43,124 bases of DNA, taken from positions 1-43,124 of the IMG/VR virus record IMGVR_UViG_3300022857_000016. One strand, written 5' to 3'. How positions within the stretch are numbered: the first letter of the stretch is position 1; every line of letters starts with the position of its first letter. This document shows, piece after piece, positions 19,301-26,398 of this stretch. Under the pieces are notes generated by a model, which saw nothing but the letters and a program-made list of their open reading frames with translations, was not told the DNA's origin and searched no databases. A program made the translations under genes and the position numbers. This stretch comes from a virus.

Positions 19301-20518
19301 CATGCCAAGCCTGTTCAATACTACTGGGATAACCAAGCAAAAGTATATAGACCTTACAAAAGCTTTGCAGGTAGTTCTTTGTCCAGAGAAGCAGCGGTAA
19401 TGCCTACACAGGCTATCGATGCAGCTTGGATTACATTAACTATGTTAGAAGTAAATAAGGGAAGATCTAAACCAAGACCAGTTTCTTGGGTACACGATTC
19501 AATTATATCTACTGGTGGTCAGGGTCTTATCTATCGTAACGCTTATAACAACATAACAATACCTAGGTCAATTAAGACTGTTGCTAAAACTAATGGTGAT
19601 ATTTATAATGCCTACAAAGAAGCTAAAGCACAGGAGCTAAGGCTTATTAAAATTAAAGGTGTGGTTGGTATAGGTTCTGATGGTCAGTACGAATCTATGG
19701 GTGGTTTCTTTGATAGCATGTTCTATCAGTTCGAACCTATGAGTGAGTACAAAGCAATCTTCCTAAAGAGAAGAAATAGCAGTGGTGCTATGCGTACTGA
19801 GCTGGATTGGAATAAGAAAGTACTACAGGTTAACAAAATCCTTGATGAAGCAATCAATAATGGATATGTACCTCCTAACCTTGTCCCTGAGTCTGAGCGT
19901 AAGAGCATGGCAGTTAATGCAACTGAGTATGAAGCCTTACTAGGATTGTTTGAGACAGTTAGAGGTATTAGCCCTAGAGTACTACAAGCATGGGCTGATA
20001 ATTCAGAAGCTAAGGGTATTGAGGCCGGAAAGTTCCTTATTAAGAGAGCTAAATATGGTGGTATTATACAGATGGCACCTAGTGGCGGTGCAAGGCCAAT
20101 GTTATCTTCTATGATTACTGAATCACTTGCTTCAGCTAAGAAGCCAGTAACACCCTTTAAGTTTGCAGCACCAGTAGCAGCTGAAGTGGTTGAAGAAGCA
20201 CCTGTAAAAGCTAATAGTAGAGCCGGTTTACTTGAGCAAGCTCAACGTGATACTAAGTTTACTGATGAAGCTACAGAGGTTGATGAGGTACCTGCTGTAA
20301 CTAGTGGTGATGATATCCCTACAAATGATTCTATATTAACAGACAAGACAAAGCCTATAAGCTTAGTTGACCTTGTTAATTATATAAAATCTAAGAGCCT
20401 AATCCCTACTGCTGCAAATACTAGCTCATATTTACTTGATCTTAGATTAAAAGGATATGATGTTAGCAGTATTACTTATGATGATGTAGACAACTTCTTC
20501 AGTAATATACCTATCTAA
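16400..20518 (+). CDS. Candidate virion RNA polymerase (single-subunit RNAP family)
   Basis: The gene encodes 1372 residues behind AAGGAAAAATAAA. Residues 1-400 are polar and unrecognised. The central part has single-subunit RNAP landmarks: motif A D720-G-x-x-S-G; motif B K812-APLMQVS-Y820-S-K followed by FQGFLEDTL; and motif C WVH1032-D1033-S. T7 RNAP has D537, K631, Y639 and H811-D812. The D-to-K distance is 92 against 94 in T7, and K-to-Y is 8 in both. The DxxGR site may be D537-YMG-S541, with Arg replaced by Ser. A flexible acidic linker (~1235-1300) and a short C-terminal domain follow. As last gene of the virion operon it could be packaged and injected like N4 vRNAP, though it is far smaller (N4: about 3500). 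Confidence 0.75.
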   Translation: MALFGNIRNRTAPDARNLNIPQPRTSQGEMDARYGDVPLPAVSSVDEAARSIMEYGGVPPQAFGLPPVPAQAVGTPLDPDPLARRDREIPNPATNDLSLLDQEQMQNQSVPVNPEDYSRQFLDEQAKEKDFQQGFEAMQSVVDPATGQRMPGDFTKAAELILGEGNEKAKYLSPGEAEKYAATETQIKNAADRVSSPLALISERARQNLLSSSSMVYDSSNPDSRQAKGYTLMLAEGFEDSEMETVADMAGIASYSALSQIPRAKADAEEDVAVNPNTGVINYDNVIASGTHFMKNMAKTVGLPEPSPGFFESIMATHFQAEVQKGSYALNRSADGKIEYLPTDAQKIIARKVGTVARIATARLGRNVSSRTPQIVGSALGEKQTFTKRSLTSNSVLGRDLDTSAAETVKDMMGSVSYRFLPSHVALQEKFMTAMLSPEFLINSPDEGVYSTHYMAEHYGLSQKDFNKIKNNQLPPRDEAKRVGWSPIPAAVKIMNNIIKQKGMVLEAIKGAEGLRFAEIMHSIMNHRYFINSYDLDYMGSKDMIRDILNFGERDIVYGKSLFPNDLNSSLENDRLKSEGLKIFKIEDGVARGKALESLTPDKLGALGTMIDAVLNYHTVVKPLPDVLKMPDRDLIGLYTPELANALADLGGQYNAYINDPEGDANNKHNNILTYLAAIPKGEFLANAALWDDMFQLKNDAANPKSNKLGRSITHTTISDGTQSGLFIQAFQHGNSEHADRLGRAKYADEERAPRDLRDATMASMIEEVDRINRKSGTVEDSNTADAFSAFFAELPDVYRGDYHAMANEFFKAPLMQVSYSKDAGMFQGFLEDTLSRTNIEPLVSKYLLPHFSSLSDAAASLNISLENVLREAISTSVRKLQDIGYGMAILDKPLVYKSITGDDVLISPAGLTTIPKTVDYNSFTTGKHGFKFLARGVETIDFMVDDGSGMLTSKSIPRKMMGLLPGHAKPVQYYWDNQAKVYRPYKSFAGSSLSREAAVMPTQAIDAAWITLTMLEVNKGRSKPRPVSWVHDSIISTGGQGLIYRNAYNNITIPRSIKTVAKTNGDIYNAYKEAKAQELRLIKIKGVVGIGSDGQYESMGGFFDSMFYQFEPMSEYKAIFLKRRNSSGAMRTELDWNKKVLQVNKILDEAINNGYVPPNLVPESERKSMAVNATEYEALLGLFETVRGISPRVLQAWADNSEAKGIEAGKFLIKRAKYGGIIQMAPSGGARPMLSSMITESLASAKKPVTPFKFAAPVAAEVVEEAPVKANSRAGLLEQAQRDTKFTDEATEVDEVPAVTSGDDIPTNDSILTDKTKPISLVDLVNYIKSKSLIPTAANTSSYLLDLRLKGYDVSSITYDDVDNFFSNIPI

Positions 20519-20528
20519 AGCAATTTTT

Positions 20529-20569
20529 AAGCCCCTACTCGTAATTGAGTGGGGGCTTTATTTTTTTTT
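20529..20569 (+). terminator. Rho-independent terminator of the late block
   Basis: A 12-bp stem (20529-20540 with 20547-20558, one T-G pair) has a 6-base loop and is followed by a long T run (20559-20569). On the other strand the hairpin is followed by A residues, so it acts mainly on + strand transcription. Confidence 0.9.
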
Positions 20570-20834
20570 AATCTTCTCTGTTCATAGCTGATTTAACAGC
20601 CTGTCTAGCATCTTGTGCTTTACCATGAGCCATTGCTAGTGCATCTGACTCAGTCATACCTTGTGCAAGGTATCCTTGGTAATTGTCTCGATACATTTTA
20701 TCAATAGCTGCATCATTAATTTTAGGGGTATTGGCTAAACTAGGGTCTAAACCTAGGGTTTCGCATACATCTTGATCTGTAGTTTGTGCATCACCTTGTA
20801 ATGCAAATAGATTATAATGTTTTAATTCAGTCAT
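20568..20834 (-). CDS. Small hypothetical protein
   Basis: The gene encodes 88 mostly helical residues with AAGGA eight bases before the ATG. It contains a QDVCETLGLDPSLANTP element and an Ala-rich C-terminal helix. No family is recognised. It is the last gene of the leftward block; its stop codon overlaps the T run of the converging terminator. It is probably transcribed from P2 together with the tRNA. Confidence 0.65.
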   Translation of the reverse strand: MTELKHYNLFALQGDAQTTDQDVCETLGLDPSLANTPKINDAAIDKMYRDNYQGYLAQGMTESDALAMAHGKAQDARQAVKSAMNRED

Positions 20835-20991
20835 TATTTATTTCCTTAATATTATATTCAAAGGTAAAGTTATCTGAGTAGATAGCCATATCAATATAGC
20901 TAAACATATTTGATGACTTAACAGTGTTATGTTCAGTCTCATGATCAGCTATCTCATTACACATATCTTCTATGTCATAGTTATTAATCAT
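20827..20991 (-). CDS. Small acidic hypothetical protein (54 aa)
   Basis: The start at 20991 is preceded by AGGAAC, and the stop overlaps the next start by eight bases, the same coupling seen at several other junctions here. The product is acidic (MINNYDIEDMCNEIADHE start). No family is recognised. Confidence 0.55.
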   Translation of the reverse strand: MINNYDIEDMCNEIADHETEHNTVKSSNMFSYIDMAIYSDNFTFEYNIKEINND

Positions 20992-21016
20992 ATTTATTGT
21001 TCCTACCTTAGGTTAA

Positions 21017-21093
21017 TGGTGCGCCCAGAGAGATTCGAACTCCCGACCCACGCCTTAGAAGAGCGTTGCTCTATCCATCTGAGCTATAGGCGC
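21017..21093 (-). tRNA. tRNA-Arg (anticodon UCU), CCA encoded
   Basis: A full cloverleaf is readable on the - strand: acceptor GCGCCTA/TGGGCGC, D stem GCTC/GAGC, anticodon stem ACGCT/GGCGT with loop CTTCTAA (anticodon TCT), T stem GGGAG/CTCTC with loop TTCGAAT, discriminator A and an encoded CCA. It reads AGA, a codon used heavily in this AT-rich genome, so it may supplement the host pool. It lies about 80 bases downstream of P2. Confidence 0.95.
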
Positions 21094-21099
21094 ATAGGT

Positions 21100-21122
21100 G
21101 CTCATCCTTTACAGCGATGAGC
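21100..21122 (-). other. Hairpin in the tRNA leader
   Basis: A 7-bp perfect stem GCTCATC/GATGAGC with a 9-base loop lies between P2 and the tRNA 5' end. It could be a processing signal or a leader structure. No T run follows, so it is not a clear terminator. Confidence 0.35.
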
Positions 21123-21172
21123 CTTCTGATAGCTTTACGTACTACAACGCCCTAAGGTAGAGGGATCTTTTA

Positions 21173-21185
21173 CTATTAGGTACCG
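21173..21185 (-). promoter_or_regulatory. Phage RNAP promoter P2 (tRNA and distal genes)
   Basis: On the - strand the element reads CGGTACCTAATAG, identical to the consensus. It overlaps the 3' end of nrdB, whose last codons GGT ACC TAA are part of the promoter. Confidence 0.7.
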
Positions 21186-22156
21186 ACTATTTCTAGTTCA
21201 GGAGCTTTACTCCATCCCCAGTCACCACCCATACCGTTAACAGAGTATTCTGTAACACGCTTCTCAAAGAAGTTATCATGAGACACACCGTTGAGTACCC
21301 AGTCTAACCAAGGTAATGGGTTATCTTTTACTTTGAAGTTAGGTTTAAGACCTAGCTGAATGAGTCGGCGATCAGTAATGTAACGAATGTAAGCCTTAAC
21401 CTCTTCTTTAGTAATACCTTCAATAGCATGGTTAGAGAAGGCAAGGTCAACAAACTTATCTTCAAGGGAAACAATATCCCTAGCGATCTGGTAGATCTTA
21501 GCCTTGAATTCATCATTGACAACACGAGGATGCTCATTACAGAACTCACGGAACAATCTTGCGTTACCTTCTACGTGGATTGTCTCATCACGGATAGACC
21601 ATTCAACAACTGTACCCATACCCTTCATCTTACCGAAGCGTTGTAAGTTAAGCAGCATAACGAATGAAGCAAACAAGGATACACCTTCATTGAACACAGA
21701 CTTGGCTAATGCTAGGGCTAGACCTGAATGAGTGCTGCTGTCTGATTGTGACATAAACTCAATCTTATCAGCCATCTCTGAGTACTCAAGGAACTCGTGG
21801 TACTGCTCATCAGGTAGTCCCAATGTATCATTCAACAGGGCATAAGCCCGTTGATGTGTACCCTCGCGACCTGCAAATGAACCAAGCATTACTCGTACTT
21901 CATTGTTCTTAAACTTAGGGATAAGGAAGTCATAATAGTTTTGACCTACCTGTACATCACCTTGTGTAAATAAACGGAGAATGTGAGTAATAAACTCTTT
22001 CTCATCTTTGTTAAGCTTAAGCTTCCAATCATTAATATCTTCTGATAGGTCAGCTTCGTCCTCGACCCAGTGGATTTCCTCATGGGTCTTTGTTATGGCT
22101 ACAGCCCATTCATGGTTAAATGGTTTGTAGGTCTTTGCGAAATTCATTAACGACAT
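21176..22156 (-). CDS. nrdB: Class I ribonucleotide reductase, beta subunit
   Basis: The gene encodes 326 residues. The diiron and radical site is complete: D67, E98, H101, radical Tyr105, E157, E191 and H194. D67-E98 (31), E98-Y105 (7) and E157-E191 (34) match the E. coli NrdB spacing, while the middle is shorter than in E. coli. It generates the tyrosyl radical used by NrdA to make dNTPs. The start is six bases after the nrdA stop, and its ribosome site GAAGGA lies within the last nrdA codons, so the two are translationally linked. Confidence 0.95.
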   Translation of the reverse strand: MSLMNFAKTYKPFNHEWAVAITKTHEEIHWVEDEADLSEDINDWKLKLNKDEKEFITHILRLFTQGDVQVGQNYYDFLIPKFKNNEVRVMLGSFAGREGTHQRAYALLNDTLGLPDEQYHEFLEYSEMADKIEFMSQSDSSTHSGLALALAKSVFNEGVSLFASFVMLLNLQRFGKMKGMGTVVEWSIRDETIHVEGNARLFREFCNEHPRVVNDEFKAKIYQIARDIVSLEDKFVDLAFSNHAIEGITKEEVKAYIRYITDRRLIQLGLKPNFKVKDNPLPWLDWVLNGVSHDNFFEKRVTEYSVNGMGGDWGWSKAPELEIVGT

Positions 22157-22162
22157 TTACTT

Positions 22163-24151
22163 TTATCCTTCACATGCGAGACATTCATCTGACTCAGTGT
22201 TTGTTATTTGGTTTTGTAAGTGGTTACTTAGTTCAGTAAACCCACCAATGTATTCTCCCTTCAGGTATATCTGAGGTACTGTTCGAACGTCAGGACGTCC
22301 TGTAATTTCAGCTGCAGTCTTACCTTCAACTTCAATATCGATATATTCATACTCAATATTATTAAAGGCAAGTAAACCTTTAGCGTTAGCACAGTGAGGA
22401 CAATTATCCTTACCGTATACAATAGTTCTTTTCTCTTCAATTAACTTATTAGACTCTACCTTCTTAGATACATTCTCTGCACGAGCAGTTGCCTCAGTAC
22501 GTAGATAGTATAGCCCTTTAAGGCCTTGTTCCCAAGCAGAGAGGTGTACCTTATTAACATAGGCACGATCAGCACCAGAGGGAAAGAACAAGTTAACAGA
22601 TTGCCCTTGGCAGATATAACGTTGACGTTGACCTGCTAACTTAACAATATCCATCTGATCAATCTCAAAGCTTGTGGCAAATACTCTCTTCGTTTGGTCA
22701 TCTAAGAAGTCTAAGTGTTGTACTGATCCACTATTAGTGATGATATTACTCCACACTTCCTGTGTATTCTTACCAAGAGCTTCTAGTACATCCTTAAGAT
22801 ATCGGTTCTGTACTAAGAAAGAACCAGCACGAGTACGATGAGTATAGGCATTAGCTTTATTAGGCTCAATACAAGGGGAAGAACTGATTATAATGCTACT
22901 AGAGGCATTAGGAGCGATAGCTAGTAGGTGCGCATTACGCATACCGGTACCCACCATATCAGGAGCCTCTCCACGCTCACCTGCAAGCAACCTGCTAGCC
23001 TGTACAGCTGCTTTCTTGATGTAAGAAAACATTTCTTCATTCATAGCTACTGAATCTTCACTACCAAAGGCAACATTATTACGTTGTAAAGCGTTATGAA
23101 AACCCATAGCACCTAGTCCAAGAGACCTTTCTCTTGATGCAGAGTACTTTGCTCGATACAAGGCAGGAGGACAATTCTCAATAAAGTATTCGAGTACGTT
23201 ATCAAGCATAGTAATAAGGTCTGCAATCATTGTGCTACCAACCCAGTCACTATAGTGCTCTAGATTAACTGAGCTTAAACAACATACAGCAGTACGGTCT
23301 TCGTTTGTTACTAGGTGAATCTCATTACAGAGGTTGCTACCATTAATAGATAGGCCTAGATCCTTCTGTGCTTGTGGTAAAGCCTCATTAGCAGTATCAA
23401 TAAAGTTAAGATAGGGTTCTCCGGTACGGAAACGGGTTTCTAGAAGCTTCTGCCATACAACTCGTGCATCTAACCATTCACCGGTGTTACCCTTCTTAGG
23501 GTCGATAAGTTCATATTTAGTTCCTGCTTTTACAGCACTCATGAACCCATCAGTAATATTAACAGCATTATGAAGGTTGAAGCACTTACGATTGACATCC
23601 CCCGTTGGGATCCTGAGACCGATAAACTCCATAACATCAGGATGATCAACGTTAATATAAGCAGCATAAGAACCTTTACGTGTTTTACCTTGGCGATATG
23701 CCGTCATGTCCGCATCTACCGTATGTAGAAACGGGATAGGGCCGGGAGCAATATCCGATACACCTCGTACATCACTCCAATGGCCACCTACACCACCTCC
23801 CATAACAGAGAGTAAGCGTAGTTCAGAGCTGTGATCAATAAGACCCTCAATTGTGTCAGGAACATACGTTAAGAAGCATGATATTGGTAGACCTTTGGCC
23901 TTGTTCGATGAGTCAGGGGCATTAGAAAGAACAGGACTGGCGAACATAAACCAGCCCTTCGATACATAGTCATACAAGCGTTGAGCTAACGCTTCATCTC
24001 TTACACCTTTAAAATTACTCCATGCCCAAGAAGCACGAGCAAAAATATCTTGTGGGGACTCCTCACCTTCTTTAGCGTAGAAGTCCATTAACATATCCCG
24101 TGAGTAGTCGGCTAGTTGTTTATCACGTTCATAGTTAATTTTAATGTTCAT
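22163..24151 (-). CDS. nrdA: Class I ribonucleotide reductase, alpha subunit with fused glutaredoxin
   Basis: The gene encodes 662 residues. The N-terminus is short and lacks an ATP-cone, so dATP overall inhibition is probably absent. Visible active-site elements include SNLCNE (Asn/Cys/Glu), a CFLTYVPDT Cys, RTAVCCLSS and the tyrosine pair in GLYYLRTEA. From about residue 573 a glutaredoxin domain follows (IVYGKDNC584PHC587, then TVPQIYLKGEYIGG). After it the chain ends in C657-LA-C660-EG, which looks like the normal redox-active NrdA tail. The enzyme may therefore carry its own reductant. It lies behind promoter P3 with AAGGAT before the start. Confidence 0.95.
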   Translation of the reverse strand: MNIKINYERDKQLADYSRDMLMDFYAKEGEESPQDIFARASWAWSNFKGVRDEALAQRLYDYVSKGWFMFASPVLSNAPDSSNKAKGLPISCFLTYVPDTIEGLIDHSSELRLLSVMGGGVGGHWSDVRGVSDIAPGPIPFLHTVDADMTAYRQGKTRKGSYAAYINVDHPDVMEFIGLRIPTGDVNRKCFNLHNAVNITDGFMSAVKAGTKYELIDPKKGNTGEWLDARVVWQKLLETRFRTGEPYLNFIDTANEALPQAQKDLGLSINGSNLCNEIHLVTNEDRTAVCCLSSVNLEHYSDWVGSTMIADLITMLDNVLEYFIENCPPALYRAKYSASRERSLGLGAMGFHNALQRNNVAFGSEDSVAMNEEMFSYIKKAAVQASRLLAGERGEAPDMVGTGMRNAHLLAIAPNASSSIIISSSPCIEPNKANAYTHRTRAGSFLVQNRYLKDVLEALGKNTQEVWSNIITNSGSVQHLDFLDDQTKRVFATSFEIDQMDIVKLAGQRQRYICQGQSVNLFFPSGADRAYVNKVHLSAWEQGLKGLYYLRTEATARAENVSKKVESNKLIEEKRTIVYGKDNCPHCANAKGLLAFNNIEYEYIDIEVEGKTAAEITGRPDVRTVPQIYLKGEYIGGFTELSNHLQNQITNTESDECLACEG

Positions 24152-24181
24152 TTTTATCCTTGTTGGTTGTTATTTTGTTTG

Positions 24182-24194
24182 GTATTAGGTACCG
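24182..24194 (-). promoter_or_regulatory. Phage RNAP promoter P3 (nrdAB)
   Basis: On the - strand the element reads CGGTACCTAATAC, one mismatch to consensus at the last base. It lies just after the RNAP gene stop and 31 bases before the nrdA start. Confidence 0.7.
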
Positions 24195-24199
24195 ACTGA

Positions 24200-26398
24200 T
24201 TAGCAAAAGAAATACTTTGATTCCATTACATCGATTAAATCTAAACTTCCTAGCTCAGGTTGTGGTAAAGTGAATGACACTTTGTTATTCATTAGTGTAC
24301 CTTGTATAACATCAAAGAAGTTTGATACATCATATTGAGCAATGAAAGTCATCTTAGTTACTTCCTGTAGAAAGTCCACTCCGGAGGCATGTGTACTAAA
24401 GCTATCATGTACAGCTGCAAAGCTTGCATTAAATACATTAATAGTGTTAGCCATATGAGCAGCATCATAAGAGTGGACAACATTGGGGCTAATGCCTGAA
24501 GCAAATGATCTACGGCAAGGTACTTTTTCACCTGTATCTTTGTTAAGTACATCCACTCGGATAACGTGCATGACACGACCGTCTTTATTACCGACAATAC
24601 CTTTGATAGTGCCTCTTTGTTTACGTTCATGTTGTAAGAATGCCTTATATATTACAGGAAAGCCACTAGGAGTATGCCAATCTAATACGTTACGACCTGA
24701 GTTAATCTCATGCTCAACTATCTTTTGCAGATACTTAGTGGTCTTTAACGGGCCATTACATACTGAGTTAATAGCCTTGATAAGATTACCTGACAGCATA
24801 TTACAATCATCTTCTGTGATGTTGTATTTAACTGTGAAGCCTTCTACGTGGCAGTCATCATACATATTCTTAGAGATACGTTTCTTACCAGCTGAGTATG
24901 CACGAGTCATTGAACCTCGTTTAGCGATACCCTTACGAATGTCTTTCATAGGCATACCCTTACTGGCAAACCAATCAGGCATTGTAATGATTAGTTCCTT
25001 AGCTACAGCTACATAGAAATCTTTTTGGATTTTAGTAGGTACTAAAGAAACTAATTCACCTGCTTGCTTGTCTTTAGACATAGCTGCTAGGTGCTGCCAA
25101 CCATTATTACTACCATCAATAGGTATAGGTAATCTAGAGTAGTAGTCACCCTTAGAGTTCAAACATTTAGTTATATCGATACATGCTGCCAAGAAAGCAT
25201 AAGGCTTTTCTGATTCATTTATAACCTTTAGATCATTAGCACAACTAATTATGAACTTTAAATTCTCCTTAGCCCATGCCTCTCGATCTTCTAAGGTCAT
25301 TTTATCTACACTAATAGTTTCTAATCCCTCTTCCTTGAGGTAATCTACATAATCAGTTGATAACCAATCAATATCTTCTAGCTGATCGATATTGTATGAT
25401 GCATTGTAGCTATTAGCAGCATGAATAAGCATCCATTTAAAACCTTCTGGAGTAACTTTCTCCTCGTTATTAAACAAGAACAAACTACGAGACAAGTCAC
25501 TACCTTGGAACTCCAAGAATGACTCAGCATAATAGATACGACCTCGGTAGTCACATGAAACTTCTTGGTAGAAGGTTCTGTCACCAACCATCTCAGCCTT
25601 CTTAACTACCTGCATATACTCAAAGTACTTAGAGATCATACGCTGTAGCTTAGGATCTTTCTTTCCCATGAAAGTAGTACCATCAAGGTGATTAAGCTGC
25701 TTAGGTAAATGTAGGTTCTCATGATGTACGTTGTACTCATATAGTACTCCGTCTTCATCTGTTAACTCTATAATTTCCTTAGGTTTATTATTTTGCATAG
25801 CCTTAAGCACATCTAAGTTTAACTTCCAACCTTGCTGTCTTAAAGTTTCAAGAGCTTTAACAAAAGGTTTGTCTAAGTACTCATGGAATAGCTTACTGTT
25901 AGACCATCCTTTAATGAATGGATCTTTAGTAATACCACTGTACAAACCAGCAATAGGTAACGGAGCTTCAAACACAGTACCAATAAGTACTGGCTTAATG
26001 TCGTCAGCCTGATTAACAATACGCACCATGTACGGTGCCTTCTGTCCTTCATACTCGCGGAAGATATCTATCAACCCATCTTGAAGGAATGTTTCTAAGA
26101 ACAAGTCACCAAGACTTAAAGTTGTTTTGATATTAGTATCATCAACGCCGATAGAACGGGCGATCCGCTTTCCAATGAGATCACTTGAAAAAGTGAGCTT
26201 AACTGAGGCGGTAAACTTGGAGGTTTTATTACGGATACAGTAACGTAGGAGTGTGTCCCATGATTCATCTATAAGTCTTTCTAATTCATATTCCCATGTG
26301 GGATGGTGTGCTAATAGTCGAGCACCCTCATTATAAATCTTATCTGAGTTTACTACGACTTTAGATACGCGTTCGGATAAGTATTTTAGTGGATTCAT
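24200..26398 (-). CDS. T7-like single-subunit DNA-directed RNA polymerase
   Basis: The gene encodes 732 residues, shorter than T7 RNAP (883), mainly in the N-terminal domain and fingers. All signatures are present: D283-YRG-R287, motif A D428-GSNNGWQH, motif B K493-RGSMTRA-Y501, and motif C H664-D665-S. It should transcribe from the seven GGTACCTAATAG elements in this window. It starts directly after the primase-helicase stop (TAG then ATG) and has no clear ribosome site, so translation is probably coupled. Unlike T7 it is not at the start of an early region but within the replication operon, which fits a middle-stage polymerase. Confidence 0.96.
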   Translation of the reverse strand: MNPLKYLSERVSKVVVNSDKIYNEGARLLAHHPTWEYELERLIDESWDTLLRYCIRNKTSKFTASVKLTFSSDLIGKRIARSIGVDDTNIKTTLSLGDLFLETFLQDGLIDIFREYEGQKAPYMVRIVNQADDIKPVLIGTVFEAPLPIAGLYSGITKDPFIKGWSNSKLFHEYLDKPFVKALETLRQQGWKLNLDVLKAMQNNKPKEIIELTDEDGVLYEYNVHHENLHLPKQLNHLDGTTFMGKKDPKLQRMISKYFEYMQVVKKAEMVGDRTFYQEVSCDYRGRIYYAESFLEFQGSDLSRSLFLFNNEEKVTPEGFKWMLIHAANSYNASYNIDQLEDIDWLSTDYVDYLKEEGLETISVDKMTLEDREAWAKENLKFIISCANDLKVINESEKPYAFLAACIDITKCLNSKGDYYSRLPIPIDGSNNGWQHLAAMSKDKQAGELVSLVPTKIQKDFYVAVAKELIITMPDWFASKGMPMKDIRKGIAKRGSMTRAYSAGKKRISKNMYDDCHVEGFTVKYNITEDDCNMLSGNLIKAINSVCNGPLKTTKYLQKIVEHEINSGRNVLDWHTPSGFPVIYKAFLQHERKQRGTIKGIVGNKDGRVMHVIRVDVLNKDTGEKVPCRRSFASGISPNVVHSYDAAHMANTINVFNASFAAVHDSFSTHASGVDFLQEVTKMTFIAQYDVSNFFDVIQGTLMNNKVSFTLPQPELGSLDLIDVMESKYFFC

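Noticed and set aside
20529-20569. Bidirectional terminator between the converging blocks
   Set aside because: On the - strand the stem is followed by A residues, not T, so only the + direction is well supported.
21017-21093. tRNA as an integration (att) site
   Set aside because: There is no integrase, excisionase or repressor in the window, and the tRNA is complete with its own promoter.
20929-21120. 63-residue + strand frame beginning near the tRNA
   Set aside because: It is the antisense reading of the tRNA-Arg; this type of false protein (MVRPERFELPT) is a well-known artefact.
24483-25016. 177-residue + frame antisense to the RNA polymerase
   Set aside because: There is no ribosome site or domain, and it lies entirely inside a gene with all catalytic motifs.
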